DNA of 64,000 nt from Saprospiraceae bacterium (GCA_020848995.1 JADLHA010000030.1:34867-98866), one strand, 5' to 3'; positions 1 to 9,322 are shown, numbered from the stretch's first letter. Translations and numbers: made by a program. The notes: a model not told the origin generated them from the sequence alone.

Positions 1-40
1 GATTATCAATAAGATTCATATTAAAAAAAATTAATTTTTT

Positions 41-83
41 TAGGGGAAAATGTGGTGGAATGTGGAATATGTTTCTACATTTG
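41..83 (+). promoter_or_regulatory. mraZ/dcw promoter with MraZ-type operator repeats
   Basis: TGTGG occurs at 51-55 and again at 61-65, exactly 10 bp apart. A weaker third unit (TAGGG) lies at 41-45. MraZ is known in other bacteria to bind short G-rich direct repeats spaced about one helical turn apart upstream of its own gene. A perfect Bacteroidota -7 element (TACATTTG) follows at 76-83. The repeats fall where the -33 contact would be and no good TTG is seen there, so MraZ binding could block or replace the -33 contact. The start of mraZ is 26 nt after the -7 element. The operator function is inferred. Confidence 0.6.
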
Positions 84-109
84 CATGAACAAACCAGCTG
101 AGAGCGGAC

Positions 110-559
110 ATGTACAATCTAATCGGGGAGTACGATGTAACAATGGATTACAAAGGCAGGATTCGCTTGCCTTCGTCGCTGTTGGAGCAACTGGGAGGAA
201 GTGGTGTCCGCCTCATTGTCAACCGGGGGTTTGAAAAGTGTTTGGTCCTGTATCCGGAGCCCGTCTGGATGGATATGACGAAGCAAGTCGATCGGCTCAA
301 TCCGTTTGTCGAGCGCCACAGGGATTTTATGCGGCTGTTTTACCGCGGTGCGTCCCAGGCGATTCCCGATGCAACCGGGCGCATCCTGTTGTCGCGCATG
401 CTGGCAGCACATGCTGAGCTCACTGCAGAAGTCGTCTTGTTTGCCTGTAAATCGCAGGTCGAGATCTGGTCCAGGCCAAATTACCTCAAGCTCATGGAGC
501 GCGGAGCGGAGCACTATGCAAGTCTCGCGCAGGATTTACTTGGGCATCAAGATGCTTGA
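110..559 (+). CDS. mraZ: Transcriptional regulator MraZ
   Basis: MraZ (149 aa, normal length) is the AbrB-fold DNA-binding regulator that opens most bacterial dcw clusters and represses its own promoter. Both half-domains can be seen: GEY-x3-MDYKGRIRLPS near residues 7-23 and the matching DATGRILLS near residue 90. The start at 110 gives the canonical N-terminus. It sits 26 nt after a TAnnTTTG element and downstream of 10-bp-spaced repeats that resemble its operator. Its last 8 nt overlap rsmH. Identification is firm; autoregulation here is inferred from the family. Confidence 0.96.
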   Translation: MYNLIGEYDVTMDYKGRIRLPSSLLEQLGGSGVRLIVNRGFEKCLVLYPEPVWMDMTKQVDRLNPFVERHRDFMRLFYRGASQAIPDATGRILLSRMLAAHAELTAEVVLFACKSQVEIWSRPNYLKLMERGAEHYASLAQDLLGHQDA

Positions 560-1445
560 GTCGCCAGATTACCGGCACCGGCCCGTTTTGCTGGAGCAGG
601 CCGTACGTCATCTGGTGGTCGATCCGCAGGGCACTTACGCCGACGTTACGTTCGGTGGCGGTGGCCACAGCCGGAGAATACTCGAAGCGCTGGGCGAAGG
701 TGGAATTTTGTATGCCTTCGACCGGGACAGGGACGTTCTGCAAAATCTTCCCGATGACCCGCGTCTGCGCTTTGTGTTGTCGGATTTCAGGTATTTGACG
801 AAATACCTGCGCTATTTCAAAGCAGATGGCTTGCATGGATTGCTTGCAGACCTCGGTTTGTCTTCTTTTCATCTCGACGTTCCCGGTCGCGGGTTTTCTT
901 TCCAGGCCGGAGGCGAACTGGATATGCGGATGAACCAGCGGCAAAAACTCAAGGCCCGCACCGTCGTGATGGAATATCCGGAGGAATCGCTTGTCCGGAT
1001 TTTTTCTGAATACGGTGAGCTGACCAATGCGCGCGTCATGGCGGCCAGTCTGATCAGGGAGCGAAGGCAGCGCGCCTTTGTTACTTGCGCCGACTTGGCG
1101 AAATGGGCCGGAGCATTCGCTTATGGAAAGCACCAGCAGTTTCTGGCTCGCGTATTTCAGGCCATTCGCATCGAAGTTAACGATGAGTTGGGTGCATTGA
1201 GCGACTTGATGCGACAAAGTGCAGAGTGTCTGCGACCCGGTGGGCGGCTGGTGGTCATCAGCTACCACAGTCTGGAAGACCGGCTCGTCAAACACTGGAT
1301 GCGTTCAGGAGCGCCCGATGGGGACTCCTCCCAAACGCCGCCGTTTGAACCCCTCCTCAGCAAGGCCAGTGTGCCTGACGAAGAGGAACAGAAATCAAAT
1401 CCACGGTCGCGATCTGCTAAATTGCGGGTTGCGGTCAGAAAATAA
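552..1445 (+). CDS. rsmH: 16S rRNA (cytosine(1402)-N(4))-methyltransferase RsmH
   Basis: RsmH (MraW) transfers a methyl group from S-adenosylmethionine to N4 of C1402 in 16S rRNA. The reading frame is open further upstream, but ATG at 552 gives the family N-terminus (MLESPDYRHRPVLLEQAV, 297 aa) and overlaps the mraZ stop, a typical coupled arrangement. The SAM-binding loop TFGGGGHSR is near residue 38 and the family signature YHSLEDRLVK is near residue 240. The C-terminus ends in the basic SRSAKLRVAVR tail seen in the family. It is the second gene of the dcw operon. Confidence 0.96.
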   Translation: MLESPDYRHRPVLLEQAVRHLVVDPQGTYADVTFGGGGHSRRILEALGEGGILYAFDRDRDVLQNLPDDPRLRFVLSDFRYLTKYLRYFKADGLHGLLADLGLSSFHLDVPGRGFSFQAGGELDMRMNQRQKLKARTVVMEYPEESLVRIFSEYGELTNARVMAASLIRERRQRAFVTCADLAKWAGAFAYGKHQQFLARVFQAIRIEVNDELGALSDLMRQSAECLRPGGRLVVISYHSLEDRLVKHWMRSGAPDGDSSQTPPFEPLLSKASVPDEEEQKSNPRSRSAKLRVAVRK

Positions 1446-1461
1446 ATGTGAAGACTAACGA

Positions 1462-1797
1462 ATGTTAGAATTTTCAAGACCTCCCAGGACAGGTGCGTCC
1501 AGGTTTTCCTCGGTCAGCGCAATGGTCGTTTGGAAAAACAGGATCTTTTTGATCTTCCTGTTCTCCCTGTTCCTGGTGTACATCGCAAATGTCCAGTACA
1601 CGGAGATCCGCATGCGCAGGGCACAGGAACTGCAGCGCGAGATCACCCAGCTCAAGTGGCGATACTGGACGATCAAATCGGGAATGATGTACGAAGGCAT
1701 GGAAGAGCAGGTCGGCAAAAAGGTGTCTGACCGGGAAATGGTGATCAAGGAGCAACCGCCACAGATTTTGCTCAGGGATAAATCAGGCAAGCAATGA
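1462..1797 (+). CDS. ftsL: FtsL-like cell division protein
   Basis: A 111-aa bitopic protein: short cytoplasmic N-terminus, one hydrophobic segment near residues 28-45 (FLIFLFSLFLVYIA), then a charged helical stretch with coiled-coil character (residues 47-75). FtsL proteins have this architecture and this position, between rsmH and ftsI. They pair with FtsB and FtsQ to activate the FtsW-FtsI synthase. Sequence conservation in this family is low, so the call rests on topology and synteny. Its stop overlaps the ftsI start by 4 nt (ATGA). Confidence 0.85.
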   Translation: MLEFSRPPRTGASRFSSVSAMVVWKNRIFLIFLFSLFLVYIANVQYTEIRMRRAQELQREITQLKWRYWTIKSGMMYEGMEEQVGKKVSDREMVIKEQPPQILLRDKSGKQ

Positions 1798-3902
1798 GCC
1801 GGAAAAGGGAATTGTTGTCTCGGGTTTACATGTTGCTTGTCGTCTTCGTGGCGATCGCGATGATCCTGATGGCAAAGGCTGCTGTCATCTACCTCTCAGA
1901 GGGCGGGGTGTTGCGGCAAAAGAGCCGGGAATTGTATTACCGGGTCGATCGCACGGAGGCCGAACGGGGTCAGATCCTTGCCGATGACGGAAGTCCGCTA
2001 GCGACTTCCCAACCGATCTTTGAAATGCGAATGGATTTAGCGGCCAAAGGCCTCGATGATCCAACCTTTTATGCGGGACTGGATTCTCTGGCCCTTTGTG
2101 TGAGAAACCTGTCGTACCCAGACAAATCTGTTACCCAGGTGCGGAACATGCTGCAGGATGCGCGTAAGAAAAGGAAGCGCTACCTGCTCATCGGCAAGAA
2201 CCTGAATTACGAACAGATGTTAGCTGTCAAGCGCTTTCCGGTTCTTCGCCTGGGGCCGAACCGCGGTGGATTGATCGTGCAGTCGGAAACGCGCAGGATC
2301 AAGCCTTATAAAAACCTCGCCAGCCGCACGGTCGGGCTCAACCGGTCCAACTCCGAAGCCGTGGGACTGGAGAAGAGTTACGATGCTCATCTGCGCGGCG
2401 AAGGCGGAAGCCGTGTGGTGCGCAAAGTCTCCGGTAACCTGTACCTGCCGGTCGATGGGCTTGATGAGATCCTCCCACGCAAAGGGGGCGACGTGATTAC
2501 GACCATCAATCCCGGAATACAGGAAGTCGCCGAACTTGCACTTTCGGATGCCCTGCAAAATCACCAGGCAGAAGGTGGTTGTGCGGTGGTTATGGAGGTA
2601 GAGACCGGTGCCATCAAAGCGATTGCCAATTTGCAGCGCAATCCGGAAGGCGCATATACAGAGGTCTACAATTACGCCGTCGCTCATTCTACTGAGCCGG
2701 GTTCGACCTTCAAACTCGCTGCTCTGCTTGCACTCGTCGATGCAGCCGGCGTGGACACCTCGGCGCCGGTCGATCTCATGGGAGGTGCCTGCAATTTTTA
2801 CGGGCATACCATGAAAGACTCACGCATCCACGGACGCGGCATGTCGGATCTCGCCGACGCCTTTGCGCAGTCATCAAACGTTGGCATATCCCGTCTGACG
2901 GTGCAGCACTTTGGCCAGGACCCCGCACGCTTTGTAGCCTACCTGCGCAAACTCGGTCTGGAACAGAAAACGGGCATCGACCTGGATGGGGAGCCGGCTC
3001 CTGTTATCAAAGACCCTCTACGCGATAAAAAGAGCTGGTACGGAACCACCTTGCCCTGGATGTCGGTTGGATACGAAGTTAAACTGACCCCTCTGCAATT
3101 GCTGACCTTGTACAATGTCGTGGCAAGCGGGGGAAAACGGGTGTTGCCACACCTGGTGAGCGCCATTGACGACGGCCACGGAGTGACAGCACTTTCACAC
3201 CGGTGCAAGGCAGACTCGCTGATTGCCCCCTGGGCACTTCTGAAAGTTCAGGGACTCCTCAAAGCAGTGGTCGAGCGCGGCACTGCAAATAACATAGTAA
3301 CCGAAACATATGCGATTGCGGGAAAGACCGGAACGGCTGTTACCAACTATTCCGACCGGGATGCCCTGCAAAAAGCTTATCAGGCATCTTTCGCTGGCTT
3401 TTTTCCCGCTGAGGCCCCGGTATACTCCTGCATCGTGGTGGTGTACAACCCAAGCCAAACGGGGTTCTATGGAGCAGAAGTGGCGGCACCGGTTTTTCGC
3501 AGGATTGCCGACCGCTGCATGCGTGCAGAGTTTTCACGAACAGCTGTAGTGAATCTCGACGACAAAGTGATGCCTTCTGCAGCCCATCTTCCCTCGGACA
3601 ACAAGGGACACCTCCATGATTTTAAACAGGTGTTTGCTTTGATCGGGCTGCCCTTTCTGCCAGTGGGGAAAAGCGACTGGGTCGAGACCTACGTTTCCGA
3701 CGAAGGCATTTCCGCTGCCCCACAAATGCTGCAACGAAATTATATGCCCGACCTCAGGGGTATGGGACTTCGCGATGCCTGTTTTCTCATGGATGCTTAT
3801 GAGGTCAGGGTCGTACCCTCGGGAAGTGGAAAGATATTGCGGCAGAGCATTCCGCCGGGATCCCTCATACAGGGACACTTAGTGGAAGTGCTGCTGCAGT
3901 GA
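1794..3902 (+). CDS. ftsI: Penicillin-binding protein 3 (FtsI) with C-terminal PASTA domain
   Basis: Class B PBP of 702 aa, the septal transpeptidase working with FtsW. An N-terminal membrane anchor lies at residues ~11-34, followed by a pedestal domain. The transpeptidase motifs are intact: SxxK as STFK (304-307), SxN as SSN (360-362) and KTG (511-513). Residues ~645-702 form a PASTA domain (MPDLRGMGLRDACFLM), absent from E. coli FtsI but usual in Bacteroidota and Spo-type PBPs. It overlaps the ftsL-like gene and murE by 4 nt each, so it is translated within the operon. Confidence 0.95.
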   Translation: MSRKRELLSRVYMLLVVFVAIAMILMAKAAVIYLSEGGVLRQKSRELYYRVDRTEAERGQILADDGSPLATSQPIFEMRMDLAAKGLDDPTFYAGLDSLALCVRNLSYPDKSVTQVRNMLQDARKKRKRYLLIGKNLNYEQMLAVKRFPVLRLGPNRGGLIVQSETRRIKPYKNLASRTVGLNRSNSEAVGLEKSYDAHLRGEGGSRVVRKVSGNLYLPVDGLDEILPRKGGDVITTINPGIQEVAELALSDALQNHQAEGGCAVVMEVETGAIKAIANLQRNPEGAYTEVYNYAVAHSTEPGSTFKLAALLALVDAAGVDTSAPVDLMGGACNFYGHTMKDSRIHGRGMSDLADAFAQSSNVGISRLTVQHFGQDPARFVAYLRKLGLEQKTGIDLDGEPAPVIKDPLRDKKSWYGTTLPWMSVGYEVKLTPLQLLTLYNVVASGGKRVLPHLVSAIDDGHGVTALSHRCKADSLIAPWALLKVQGLLKAVVERGTANNIVTETYAIAGKTGTAVTNYSDRDALQKAYQASFAGFFPAEAPVYSCIVVVYNPSQTGFYGAEVAAPVFRRIADRCMRAEFSRTAVVNLDDKVMPSAAHLPSDNKGHLHDFKQVFALIGLPFLPVGKSDWVETYVSDEGISAAPQMLQRNYMPDLRGMGLRDACFLMDAYEVRVVPSGSGKILRQSIPPGSLIQGHLVEVLLQ

Positions 3903-5365
3903 ACAAACGTTCTTTGAAAAAACTGGCGGACATATTGCCCGATATCAATGGTTGCCGCATCTGCGGTAATGCGGAGCAAACGATCGTTAGGTTTACCTTC
4001 GATTCGCGTCTGGCCGGAGAACAGACAGCATTTGTCGCGAGAAAGGGAAGCCGCTCTGACGGACATGATTATATCGGAGATGCTTTGGCGAACGGATGCC
4101 GCGTGATCTTTTGCGAACATCTGCCGGATGAAATCCATCCGGATGCTTGCTATGTTTCATGCGATCCGCTTCCGGAGTTACTCGGAAAAGTTCTCAACCG
4201 CTACTTTGGGTTTCCCCAGCAGGGAATGACCATCATTGGTGTTACGGGCACCAACGGAAAGACTACGGTAGCGCGTTTGTTATACGAGCTCTTTGTGGGA
4301 ATGGGCCACCGGTGTGGCCTGCTCTCAACCATCGAAAATATTGTCGGAGGTAACGTCTTTCCGGCAACACATACCACTCCCGACCAGATTGGCTTGTTCG
4401 AATGGCTCCGGACGATGCACGACGCAGAATGCTCATATGTCTTTATGGAAGTGAGTTCGCATGCGGCGGATCAGGGAAGGATTGAAGGTATTGAATTTGC
4501 CTGCGGCATTTTTACCAACTTAACCCATGACCACCTCGATTATCACGGAACCTTTAAGTCTTATCTGTATGCCAAGAAGACTTTTTTCGACCGGCTTGAT
4601 CGGGGAGCCTTTGCGGTCATCAATGCAGATGATCCCAACGCGGAGGTCATGGTCCAAAATACAAAGGCGAAATGCGTAACCTACGGCTTGCGCCAACTTG
4701 CAGACCACAAGGGACGCATTCTCGAAAATTCACTCGATGGCTTGCTGCTGCAGTTCGATGCCGTTGAATGGAATGCGCGGCTGACCGGAGTTTTTAATGC
4801 CTCCAACCTGCTTGCCGTTTACACATGCGCATTGTGTCTGGGCAAAGAAGCAGAGGAAGTGCTTTCGGGAATGTCCGGCTTGCTGCCCGTTGCCGGAAGA
4901 ATGGAACGGGTTAGCAGCAAAAATTCAGGCAAGACGGGCATTGTGGATTATGCGCATACGCCCGACGCACTTGAAAAAGTCATCACCACCCTCCTCGAAT
5001 TGAGGAAGCCGGCCCAGCAGATTGTGACCGTCGTGGGGTGTGGAGGAGATCGCGACCGGAGAAAGCGTCCGGTCATGGCAGAAATAGCCTGCATGTTGAG
5101 CGACCGGGTCGTCTTGACATCAGACAACCCGCGCAGCGAATCCCCGGAAGGGATTCTGCGGGAAATGGAACAGGCAGTCCGCCTCAAATATGCGGCAAAA
5201 TACGTCGTGGTGCCAGACAGAGAACAGGCCATACGAACGGCCTGTCTGATGGCGGGGAATAACGACATCGTTCTCGTTGCCGGAAAGGGCCACGAAAAAT
5301 ACCAGGAAATCGGGGGCAAAAAGTTGCCCTTCGACGATGTGGAAATGCTGAAAACACATTTGTGA
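3899..5365 (+). CDS. murE: UDP-N-acetylmuramoyl-tripeptide synthetase MurE (meso-DAP type)
   Basis: MurE (488 aa) adds the third residue to UDP-MurNAc-L-Ala-D-Glu in the cytoplasm. The ATP loop GTNGKTT is at 117-123. The specificity motif DNPR (about 409-412, within SDNPRSESP) is the version known from meso-diaminopimelate ligases rather than lysine ligases, so DAP-type peptidoglycan is predicted. It starts with GTG at 3899, overlapping the ftsI stop by 4 nt; no better start exists. It is followed by the longest gap inside the cluster, which contains a structured hairpin. Confidence 0.96.
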   Translation: MNKRSLKKLADILPDINGCRICGNAEQTIVRFTFDSRLAGEQTAFVARKGSRSDGHDYIGDALANGCRVIFCEHLPDEIHPDACYVSCDPLPELLGKVLNRYFGFPQQGMTIIGVTGTNGKTTVARLLYELFVGMGHRCGLLSTIENIVGGNVFPATHTTPDQIGLFEWLRTMHDAECSYVFMEVSSHAADQGRIEGIEFACGIFTNLTHDHLDYHGTFKSYLYAKKTFFDRLDRGAFAVINADDPNAEVMVQNTKAKCVTYGLRQLADHKGRILENSLDGLLLQFDAVEWNARLTGVFNASNLLAVYTCALCLGKEAEEVLSGMSGLLPVAGRMERVSSKNSGKTGIVDYAHTPDALEKVITTLLELRKPAQQIVTVVGCGGDRDRRKRPVMAEIACMLSDRVVLTSDNPRSESPEGILREMEQAVRLKYAAKYVVVPDREQAIRTACLMAGNNDIVLVAGKGHEKYQEIGGKKLPFDDVEMLKTHL

Positions 5366-5414
5366 CGATATACAAGATAATAGAGTAGGTTCTATTAGCA
5401 TTCTCAGGTTGGTT

Positions 5415-5477
5415 TTAACAGTTACAGCAGTGGAGCGTGACCAACGGGATCACATCCCTGCTGTACTGTTAATTTTT
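5415..5477 (+). promoter_or_regulatory. Long hairpin followed by T5 in the murE-mraY gap (possible attenuator)
   Basis: TTAACAGT-t-ACAGCAG (5415-5430) pairs with CTGCTGTACTGTTAA (5458-5472): 15 base pairs with one bulged T. Inside it a second stem, GTGACC (5437-5442) with GG-a-TCAC (5447-5453), closes an AACG loop. TTTTT follows at 5473-5477. The outline is that of an intrinsic terminator, but it lies within an otherwise tightly packed operon, so partial termination, attenuation or RNA processing is more likely than a true operon end. The rest of the gap (5366-5542) shows no gene. Confidence 0.6.
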
Positions 5478-5542
5478 AAGCGACCTGGGTGTGGACTTGA
5501 CCTTGAACTGTCTGCAGCCAAGCGCTGTGCATTCTATAGATT

Positions 5543-6799
5543 ATGCTTTACTACCTTTTTCAGTTTGCAGAAAGGATTTTCGACCTCCCGGGAGAGCGGT
5601 TGTTTCATTACATTTCCTTTCGCGCCGGACTAGCCATTCTCCTTTCACTGGTGATATCGCTCTTTTTTGGAGGGAGGATCATTGGCATTCTGCGTCGCAT
5701 GCAGGTTGGAGAGATCGTACGCGATCTTGGCCTGCACGGACAAAAGGAGAAGGAAGGCACTCCAACCATGGGGGGGATAATTATCCTGATGGCCATCGTC
5801 ATTCCAACAGTGCTGCTTGCACGGCTTGAAAATGTTTACATCCAATTGATGCTATTTACCGTCGTCTGGATGGGACTCATAGGCTTTGCCGACGATTACA
5901 TCAAAGTGTTTCTGAAAGACAAGAAGGGCCTGAAAGCCGCATTTAAAATAGCCGGACAGGTAGTGTGTGGTCTCGTAATTGCCGTTGTGATGCTTTATCA
6001 CGAAAACGTAGTTGTCCGCATGCCCAAGGCAGAAGCAGAAAAACAGCACTATGTGGTGCTGGAAGAATTTAAAGGGTACGATGTTGTGCGCAATGTAAAC
6101 GTAGATTACGTTTACGTAAAAACCCAGCTAACTAACGTACCATTTTTAAAGGGTAACCGGTTCGACTACTACTGGATTTCTGAATTCTTTGGAGATAACC
6201 AGCACATTTGGGTATGGTTGATCTTCATTCCAATCGTCATATTCATCGTTACAGCCGTTTCCAATGCAGCAAATCTGACGGATGGGCTGGATGGTCTTGC
6301 AACCGGCGTGTCGGCTATCATTGCAGCGACGCTTGCCATTTTAGCTTATGTATCAGGTAATGCCCGCGTTGCCGAATATCTCAATATTTTTTACCTGCCG
6401 TACACAGGCGAGCTGGTTATTTTTTCTGCAGCATTCGTCGGCGCATGCGTAGGATTTTTGTGGTATAATACCTATCCGGCCAAAGTATTTATGGGCGATA
6501 CCGGAAGCCTGGCCATTGGAGGGCTCATCGCCGCCATGGCCATCGTGCTCAGAAAGGAATTGCTCATTCCGCTTCTGTGTGGAGTGTTTTTCATCGAAAA
6601 CCTGTCTGTCGTCCTGCAAGTGTCTTATTTTAAACTGACCAAAAGGAAGTACGGCGAAGGACGACGCATTTTCCGGATGGCCCCACTGCACCACCATTAT
6701 CAAAAACTTGGCATTCACGAAGCTACCATCTCAGTAAGATTCTGGATCCTTACCATCATTCTGGCCGTTTTGACCATCATCACCCTCAAAATCCGCTGA
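5543..6799 (+). CDS. mraY: Phospho-N-acetylmuramoyl-pentapeptide-transferase MraY
   Basis: MraY (418 aa) transfers phospho-MurNAc-pentapeptide to undecaprenyl phosphate, making lipid I at the inner membrane. Multiple hydrophobic segments are present, with the conserved GTPTMGG near residue 73, FADDYIK near 114, NLTDGLDGL near 248 and the HHHY histidine motif (PLHHHYQKLG) near residue 380. A ~50-residue insertion between the first conserved aspartate block and NLTDG (about residues 155-205) makes the protein longer than E. coli MraY; this is common in Bacteroidota. The gene starts 70 nt after the hairpin in the preceding gap. Confidence 0.96.
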   Translation: MLYYLFQFAERIFDLPGERLFHYISFRAGLAILLSLVISLFFGGRIIGILRRMQVGEIVRDLGLHGQKEKEGTPTMGGIIILMAIVIPTVLLARLENVYIQLMLFTVVWMGLIGFADDYIKVFLKDKKGLKAAFKIAGQVVCGLVIAVVMLYHENVVVRMPKAEAEKQHYVVLEEFKGYDVVRNVNVDYVYVKTQLTNVPFLKGNRFDYYWISEFFGDNQHIWVWLIFIPIVIFIVTAVSNAANLTDGLDGLATGVSAIIAATLAILAYVSGNARVAEYLNIFYLPYTGELVIFSAAFVGACVGFLWYNTYPAKVFMGDTGSLAIGGLIAAMAIVLRKELLIPLLCGVFFIENLSVVLQVSYFKLTKRKYGEGRRIFRMAPLHHHYQKLGIHEATISVRFWILTIILAVLTIITLKIR

Positions 6800-6800
6800 C

Positions 6801-8120
6801 ATGATCCTGGTGCTTGGAGCTGGAGAAAGTGGAATCGGTGCCGCACGGTTGGCGGCCAAATTGGGTTTGCCCGTTTTTGTCAGCGACGCCGGACACATTT
6901 CACCTGATTATCGACAGGAACTCATCGATGCGGAGATTGACTTCGAAGAAGGAGGGCACGAGATCGCAATGGATTTGTTCCCGGACAAACTTGTGAAAAG
7001 TCCGGGTATTCCTGATACTGCCCCCGTCATACAACATTTTATTGAACGGGGCATCCGCCCGGAATCTGAAATTGAATTTGCCTGGAATTACTGTAACGGA
7101 AAAGTAATTGCCATCACCGGGAGCAATGGTAAGACAACTACCACGCGCCTTTGCACGCACTTGTTGCAGGAAGGAGGACTGGACGTCATCCAGGCAGGCA
7201 ACGTCGGACATTCTTTTGCAAGGGCTTTATCGGAAGGAACGCACTCCTGTTACGTGCTGGAGTTGAGTAGCTTCCAACTCGACGGCATTGCTCATTTCCG
7301 ACCTGATATCGCCATATTGCTGAATGTTACTCCAGACCACCTCGACCGGTATGCTTATTCGATGGAGCGGTACACCGCTTCCAAGTTTCGCATCGCAATG
7401 AACCAGCGTCCGGAAGATGCTTTCATTGTCTACGCCGGGGATCCAGTGATCAGGGATTACCTCGCGAAACATCCCCAAAAGGGAAGGCTTCAACCTATAC
7501 AACCCGAGCTCGATCCTCACGGTGTCGTGCGCATCAATGGCGAACCGGTAGCGAATTTGTCGGAGACATGTCTTCGTGGAAGGCACAACGCGGTCAATGC
7601 TGCATGCGCAGTAATAGCAGCACGGATGTGTGGCCTCTCTGATGCGGTAATCCACTCGGCACTGAACAGCTTTGTCAATGATCCGCACCGCCTGGAATAC
7701 CTTGGTCAACACAAGGGCATTGATTTTATCAACGACTCCAAGGCAACCAATGTCGATTCCGTCTATTGGGCACTCGACGCCATGACCAAACCAGTAATTT
7801 GGATCGCCGGTGGGCTTGATAAGGGAAATGATTATGAATCCATACAAACGTTAGTTCGCAACAAGGTGGCGGCGCTGGTTTGTCTGGGTGCCGACAATGC
7901 CAAACTGGTCAACGCTTTTAAGGGTACGGTGGACCGAATTGCAGAAACCGATGAAATGTCAAAGGCGGTTGCTGCCGCCATGGAATTTGCACAACCCGGT
8001 GAGGTGATTCTGCTTTCGCCAGCATGTGCCAGTTTCGACCTGTTCAGCAACTACATGGACCGCGGAGAACAGTTTCGCCGCGAGTTCCTGAAATTAAACA
8101 ATCCAAACGCGACGCTATGA
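6801..8120 (+). CDS. murD: UDP-N-acetylmuramoyl-L-alanine--D-glutamate ligase MurD
   Basis: MurD (439 aa, normal length) ligates D-glutamate to UDP-MurNAc-L-Ala. The N-terminal Rossmann-like UDP-binding start is MILVLGAGESGIGAA. The ATP loop GSNGKTT is at 107-113, and the Mur-ligase motifs LELSSFQLD and LNVTPDHLDRY follow around residues 153-180. NDSKATNVDS near residue 312 is the family signature. The ATG lies one base after the mraY stop and the stop overlaps ftsW by 4 nt, so it is translationally linked to both. Confidence 0.96.
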   Translation: MILVLGAGESGIGAARLAAKLGLPVFVSDAGHISPDYRQELIDAEIDFEEGGHEIAMDLFPDKLVKSPGIPDTAPVIQHFIERGIRPESEIEFAWNYCNGKVIAITGSNGKTTTTRLCTHLLQEGGLDVIQAGNVGHSFARALSEGTHSCYVLELSSFQLDGIAHFRPDIAILLNVTPDHLDRYAYSMERYTASKFRIAMNQRPEDAFIVYAGDPVIRDYLAKHPQKGRLQPIQPELDPHGVVRINGEPVANLSETCLRGRHNAVNAACAVIAARMCGLSDAVIHSALNSFVNDPHRLEYLGQHKGIDFINDSKATNVDSVYWALDAMTKPVIWIAGGLDKGNDYESIQTLVRNKVAALVCLGADNAKLVNAFKGTVDRIAETDEMSKAVAAAMEFAQPGEVILLSPACASFDLFSNYMDRGEQFRREFLKLNNPNATL

Positions 8121-9322
8121 GCCAATTGATCATTCGCTGGAGAGATAAAATCCTCAGTCCCGGATTCATGTGGTCCGTTATCCTGACGCTGTCCCTCATT
8201 TCCATGCTGGCCGTTTACAGTACCTCGGTGACGCTTACCCAATACAGCTATGGCAGCACGGGACATTTCATCATGCGCCATGTCGTGTTTGTTCTCGCGG
8301 GAATTGGCCTGGTCTGGGTGTTTAGCCGCATCGACTACATCTGGTTCAATCGCTGGGCGGTTGTCATGTTGTGGTCTTCTGTCATATTGCTGATCTTCAT
8401 GTACTACTTTGGCGTGCGGATCAACGATGCCACGCGCTGGCTGGTCATCCCGGTCATTGGGGTGACATTTCAGGTATCAGATTTTGCGCGACTTGCCTTG
8501 ATCCTCTACCTGGCACGGGCGATTTCAGAAAAACAGGATGTGATCAAGGGATTTAAATCTGCTTTTTTACCCATTATGGGCCCGATCCTGCTCATCTGCG
8601 GTTTGATCGCACCCTCAAACCTGAGTACAGCGGTCATCATATTTGCAGGTGCGCTGTCCATGATGTTTGTCGGCCGCATCCAAATGAAATACATCGCAAT
8701 GGTCGTTTTTTTGGGCGTTGCGGTTTTTCTCTTGCTGCTTTTTGTCGAGAATCTGTTTCCGGGTGCGACCCGTGCAGAAACCTGGGTGTCGCGGATACAG
8801 TCACACTTTTACGGAACGGAAGATACCTACCAGCTCGAACAGGCCAAAATGGCCATCGCCAACGGAAACCTGCTGATTCCCAATCCGGGGAACAGCCAAC
8901 TCAAGGCCTTCATTCCTTATTCCTATGCTGATTTTATCTACCCCATCATCTGCGAGGAATACGGACTGATCATCGGAGGTTTCGGAATCATTGTCATTTA
9001 CCTGGCACTGCTCGTCCATTGCGTTGGCATTGTCAGCAATTCCAAGCGGGCCTTTGGTGCTTTGCTGACCATGGGGGTGGGAGTGAACCTGGTTCTTCAG
9101 GCATTTGCCAACATCGCCGTATCCCTGGGTCTGATCCCGGTCACGGGGTTGCCGCTTCCCTTTGTCAGTATGGGTGGTACGTCGCTGTTGCTCACATCGG
9201 TATCACTGGGAATGGTCATCAGTGTCAGTCGGCGCATCCAGAACCTAACCCTTGAGGATGGGATAGCTGGGAGACAAGAGAACGCTCAAGCTTTAGCGAA
9301 TGGCCATGAGGGTGTTGATTAG
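8117..9322 (+). CDS. ftsW: Peptidoglycan glycosyltransferase FtsW (SEDS family)
   Basis: SEDS-family polytopic membrane protein that polymerises glycan strands at the septum with FtsI. The frame is open 93 nt upstream, but ATG at 8117 (MSQLIIRWRDKILSP, 401 aa) forms the usual ATGA overlap with murD and starts just before the first membrane segment. Around ten hydrophobic segments are visible. The family motifs are NDATRWL near residue 102 and the C-terminal GLIPVTGLPLPFVSMGGTS near residue 340. Its 3' end overlaps murG by 23 nt. Confidence 0.95.
   Translation: MSQLIIRWRDKILSPGFMWSVILTLSLISMLAVYSTSVTLTQYSYGSTGHFIMRHVVFVLAGIGLVWVFSRIDYIWFNRWAVVMLWSSVILLIFMYYFGVRINDATRWLVIPVIGVTFQVSDFARLALILYLARAISEKQDVIKGFKSAFLPIMGPILLICGLIAPSNLSTAVIIFAGALSMMFVGRIQMKYIAMVVFLGVAVFLLLLFVENLFPGATRAETWVSRIQSHFYGTEDTYQLEQAKMAIANGNLLIPNPGNSQLKAFIPYSYADFIYPIICEEYGLIIGGFGIIVIYLALLVHCVGIVSNSKRAFGALLTMGVGVNLVLQAFANIAVSLGLIPVTGLPLPFVSMGGTSLLLTSVSLGMVISVSRRIQNLTLEDGIAGRQENAQALANGHEGVD

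Noticed and set aside
8024..8116. N-terminal extension of ftsW inside murD
   Set aside because: FtsW proteins start just before the first membrane segment; ATG 8117 gives the standard ATGA coupling.
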